NCBI GenBank assembly: GCA_030589965.1
Contig: JAUUZM010000158.1
Location: forward strand, 1-7,484
Length of the DNA: 7,484 nucleotides
Reading direction: 5' to 3'
Origin: Bacteroides sp.
GTDB taxonomy: Bacteria; Bacteroidota; Bacteroidia; Bacteroidales; SM23-62
Part shown: positions 7,250 through 7,484 of the stretch, piece after piece
Layout: every line of letters starts with the position of its first letter
Position numbering within the stretch: the stretch's first letter is position 1
Position numbers and translations under genes: made by a program
Notes under the pieces: generated by a model
Seen by the model: only the letters and a program-made list of their open reading frames with translations
The model's database searches: none
Told to the model about the DNA's origin: nothing

Positions 7250-7296
7250 ATGCATTTCATGCATACGAAAACCTTAGGTTTTCATAACTTTCCTCC
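7250..7296 (-). promoter_or_regulatory. Structured tnpA leader: two small hairpins and a three-codon mini-ORF with strong ribosome site
   Basis: On the minus strand, reading toward tnpA, GGAGGA (7296-7291) is followed five bases later by ATG AAA ACC TAA (7285-7274), a Met-Lys-Thr-stop mini-ORF. Its body forms one arm of the perfect hairpin GAAAACC-TAA-GGTTTTC (7283-7267), with its stop codon as the loop. A second hairpin, ATGCAT-GAA-ATGCAT (7264-7250), lies between this and the tnpA ATG at 7238, which has no good Shine-Dalgarno of its own. The layout suggests translational restraint of tnpA. Regulation by leader structure is known for IS200; the mini-ORF role is inferred. Confidence 0.45.
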
Positions 7297-7299
7297 ATA

Positions 7300-7320
7300 C
7301 CCCGAGGCAAAGCCTCGAGG
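7300..7320. repeat. Left-end hairpin of the IS200/IS605 element
   Basis: CCCCGAGGC-AAA-GCCTCGAGG forms a 9-bp stem with one mismatch (a G-U wobble in one strand's RNA) and a three-base loop. It lies about 60 bases before the tnpA start, on the far side from the right-end palindrome, and shares the sequence TACCCCG with it (7298-7304 and 6764-6770). This matches the subterminal hairpins of the family. Confidence 0.75.
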
Positions 7321-7424
7321 AATTCTTTTGATTAAAAATACAACATCTGTCCGAGTAAATGATATTCAACACCTATTTGAGACTTAAATAGAATAACAGG
7401 ATTTGAATGAAGTTGATTACACTA

Positions 7425-7460
7425 AAAAAGCTCTGCAAAACACAAATTGCAGAGCTTTTT
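7425..7460. terminator. Bidirectional intrinsic terminator-like hairpin
   Basis: AAAAAGCTCTGCAA (7425-7438) pairs perfectly with TTGCAGAGCTTTTT (7447-7460) around the loop AACACAAA. With the flanking A run at 7424-7429 and T run at 7456-7460, either strand gives a stem followed by U residues, so it could stop transcription both ways. It probably ends a gene lying to the right of the window and insulates the operon upstream region. The roughly 100 bases between it and the insertion element (7321-7423) hold no gene and no promoter I can call with confidence. Confidence 0.8.
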
Positions 7461-7484
7461 AAAATCAGTTGTGCCCAGAACAGG

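Larger units (their letters stand above)
6763..7320 (-). mobile_element. IS200/IS605-family insertion sequence carrying tnpA only (approximate ends)
   Basis: A compact single-gene element of about 560 bp. It holds a Y1 HUH transposase and is bounded by palindromes at 6763-6783 (right end, after the tnpA stop) and 7300-7320 (left end, before the tnpA start). These elements move as single-stranded circles, use subterminal hairpins rather than inverted repeats, and make no target duplication, and none is seen here. There is no tnpB, matching the IS200 subgroup. The exact cleavage points lie a few bases outside the hairpins and cannot be set from one copy. The right end is about 12 bases before the dehydrogenase ATG, so the element separates the operon from whatever promoter lay upstream. 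Confidence 0.85.

Noticed and set aside
6763..7320. CRISPR- or REP-like array suggested by several clustered palindromes
   Set aside because: The palindromes differ in sequence, are not regularly spaced, and are fully explained as end and leader hairpins of a tnpA element.
7321..7423. Possible operon promoter of the Bacteroidota type (TTG and TAnnTTTG) between the insertion element and the terminator
   Set aside because: AT-rich stretches are present on the minus strand, but no pair with the right spacing and TAnnTTTG consensus was found.

Overview
The window looks like a carbohydrate-catabolism locus from a member of the Bacteroidota. The main reason is the long hybrid two-component regulator at the left: Reg_prop beta-propeller repeats, a Y_Y_Y domain, one membrane segment, a histidine kinase, a receiver and an AraC-type HTH in one chain. 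That layout is characteristic of Bacteroidota polysaccharide/sugar loci. Family assignments come from reading motifs and remembered family consensus; no database search was run.

Layout. Bases 3-2870 (+) hold the regulator, which runs in from beyond the left edge. Facing it on the minus strand is what was evidently one operon, read right to left: zinc-dependent alcohol/polyol dehydrogenase (6751-6245), AldA-type aldehyde dehydrogenase (6222-4756), mandelate racemase/enolase-superfamily sugar-acid dehydratase (4763-about 4268), aldose 1-epimerase (4237-3849) and a secreted alpha/beta-hydrolase esterase (3804-2944). Spacings are tight: 22 bp, an 8-bp overlap, about 30 bp and 44 bp. At the head of the operon, about a dozen bases before the dehydrogenase start, sits a compact IS200/IS605-family element (about 6763-7320) with tnpA on the minus strand and a palindrome at each end. 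Bases 7321-7423 hold no recognisable gene or confident promoter. A strong bidirectional terminator-like hairpin follows at 7425-7460.

What stands out is the state of the operon. The aldehyde dehydrogenase and the esterase look full length with all key residues. The other three genes have lost internal pieces while keeping both ends. The dehydrogenase has two in-frame internal losses that leave a 168-residue open frame. The dehydratase survives as about five short collinear remnants with a stop and a frameshift. The epimerase has its N-terminal third joined out of frame to its last ~18 residues. This looks like an operon decaying by many small internal deletions under purifying selection on only two members. 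Alternatively, some junctions may be assembly artefacts, and read mapping would decide.

Inferred original function: an oxidative, non-phosphorylating route for a hexose, deoxyhexose or uronic-acid-type sugar. The esterase would release or deacylate the substrate, the mutarotase would interconvert anomers, the dehydrogenase would oxidise, the dehydratase would make a 2-keto-3-deoxy acid, and the aldehyde dehydrogenase would oxidise an aldehyde product (lactaldehyde or glycolaldehyde by analogy with E. coli AldA). With three steps broken, the route as a whole is very unlikely to work from this locus.
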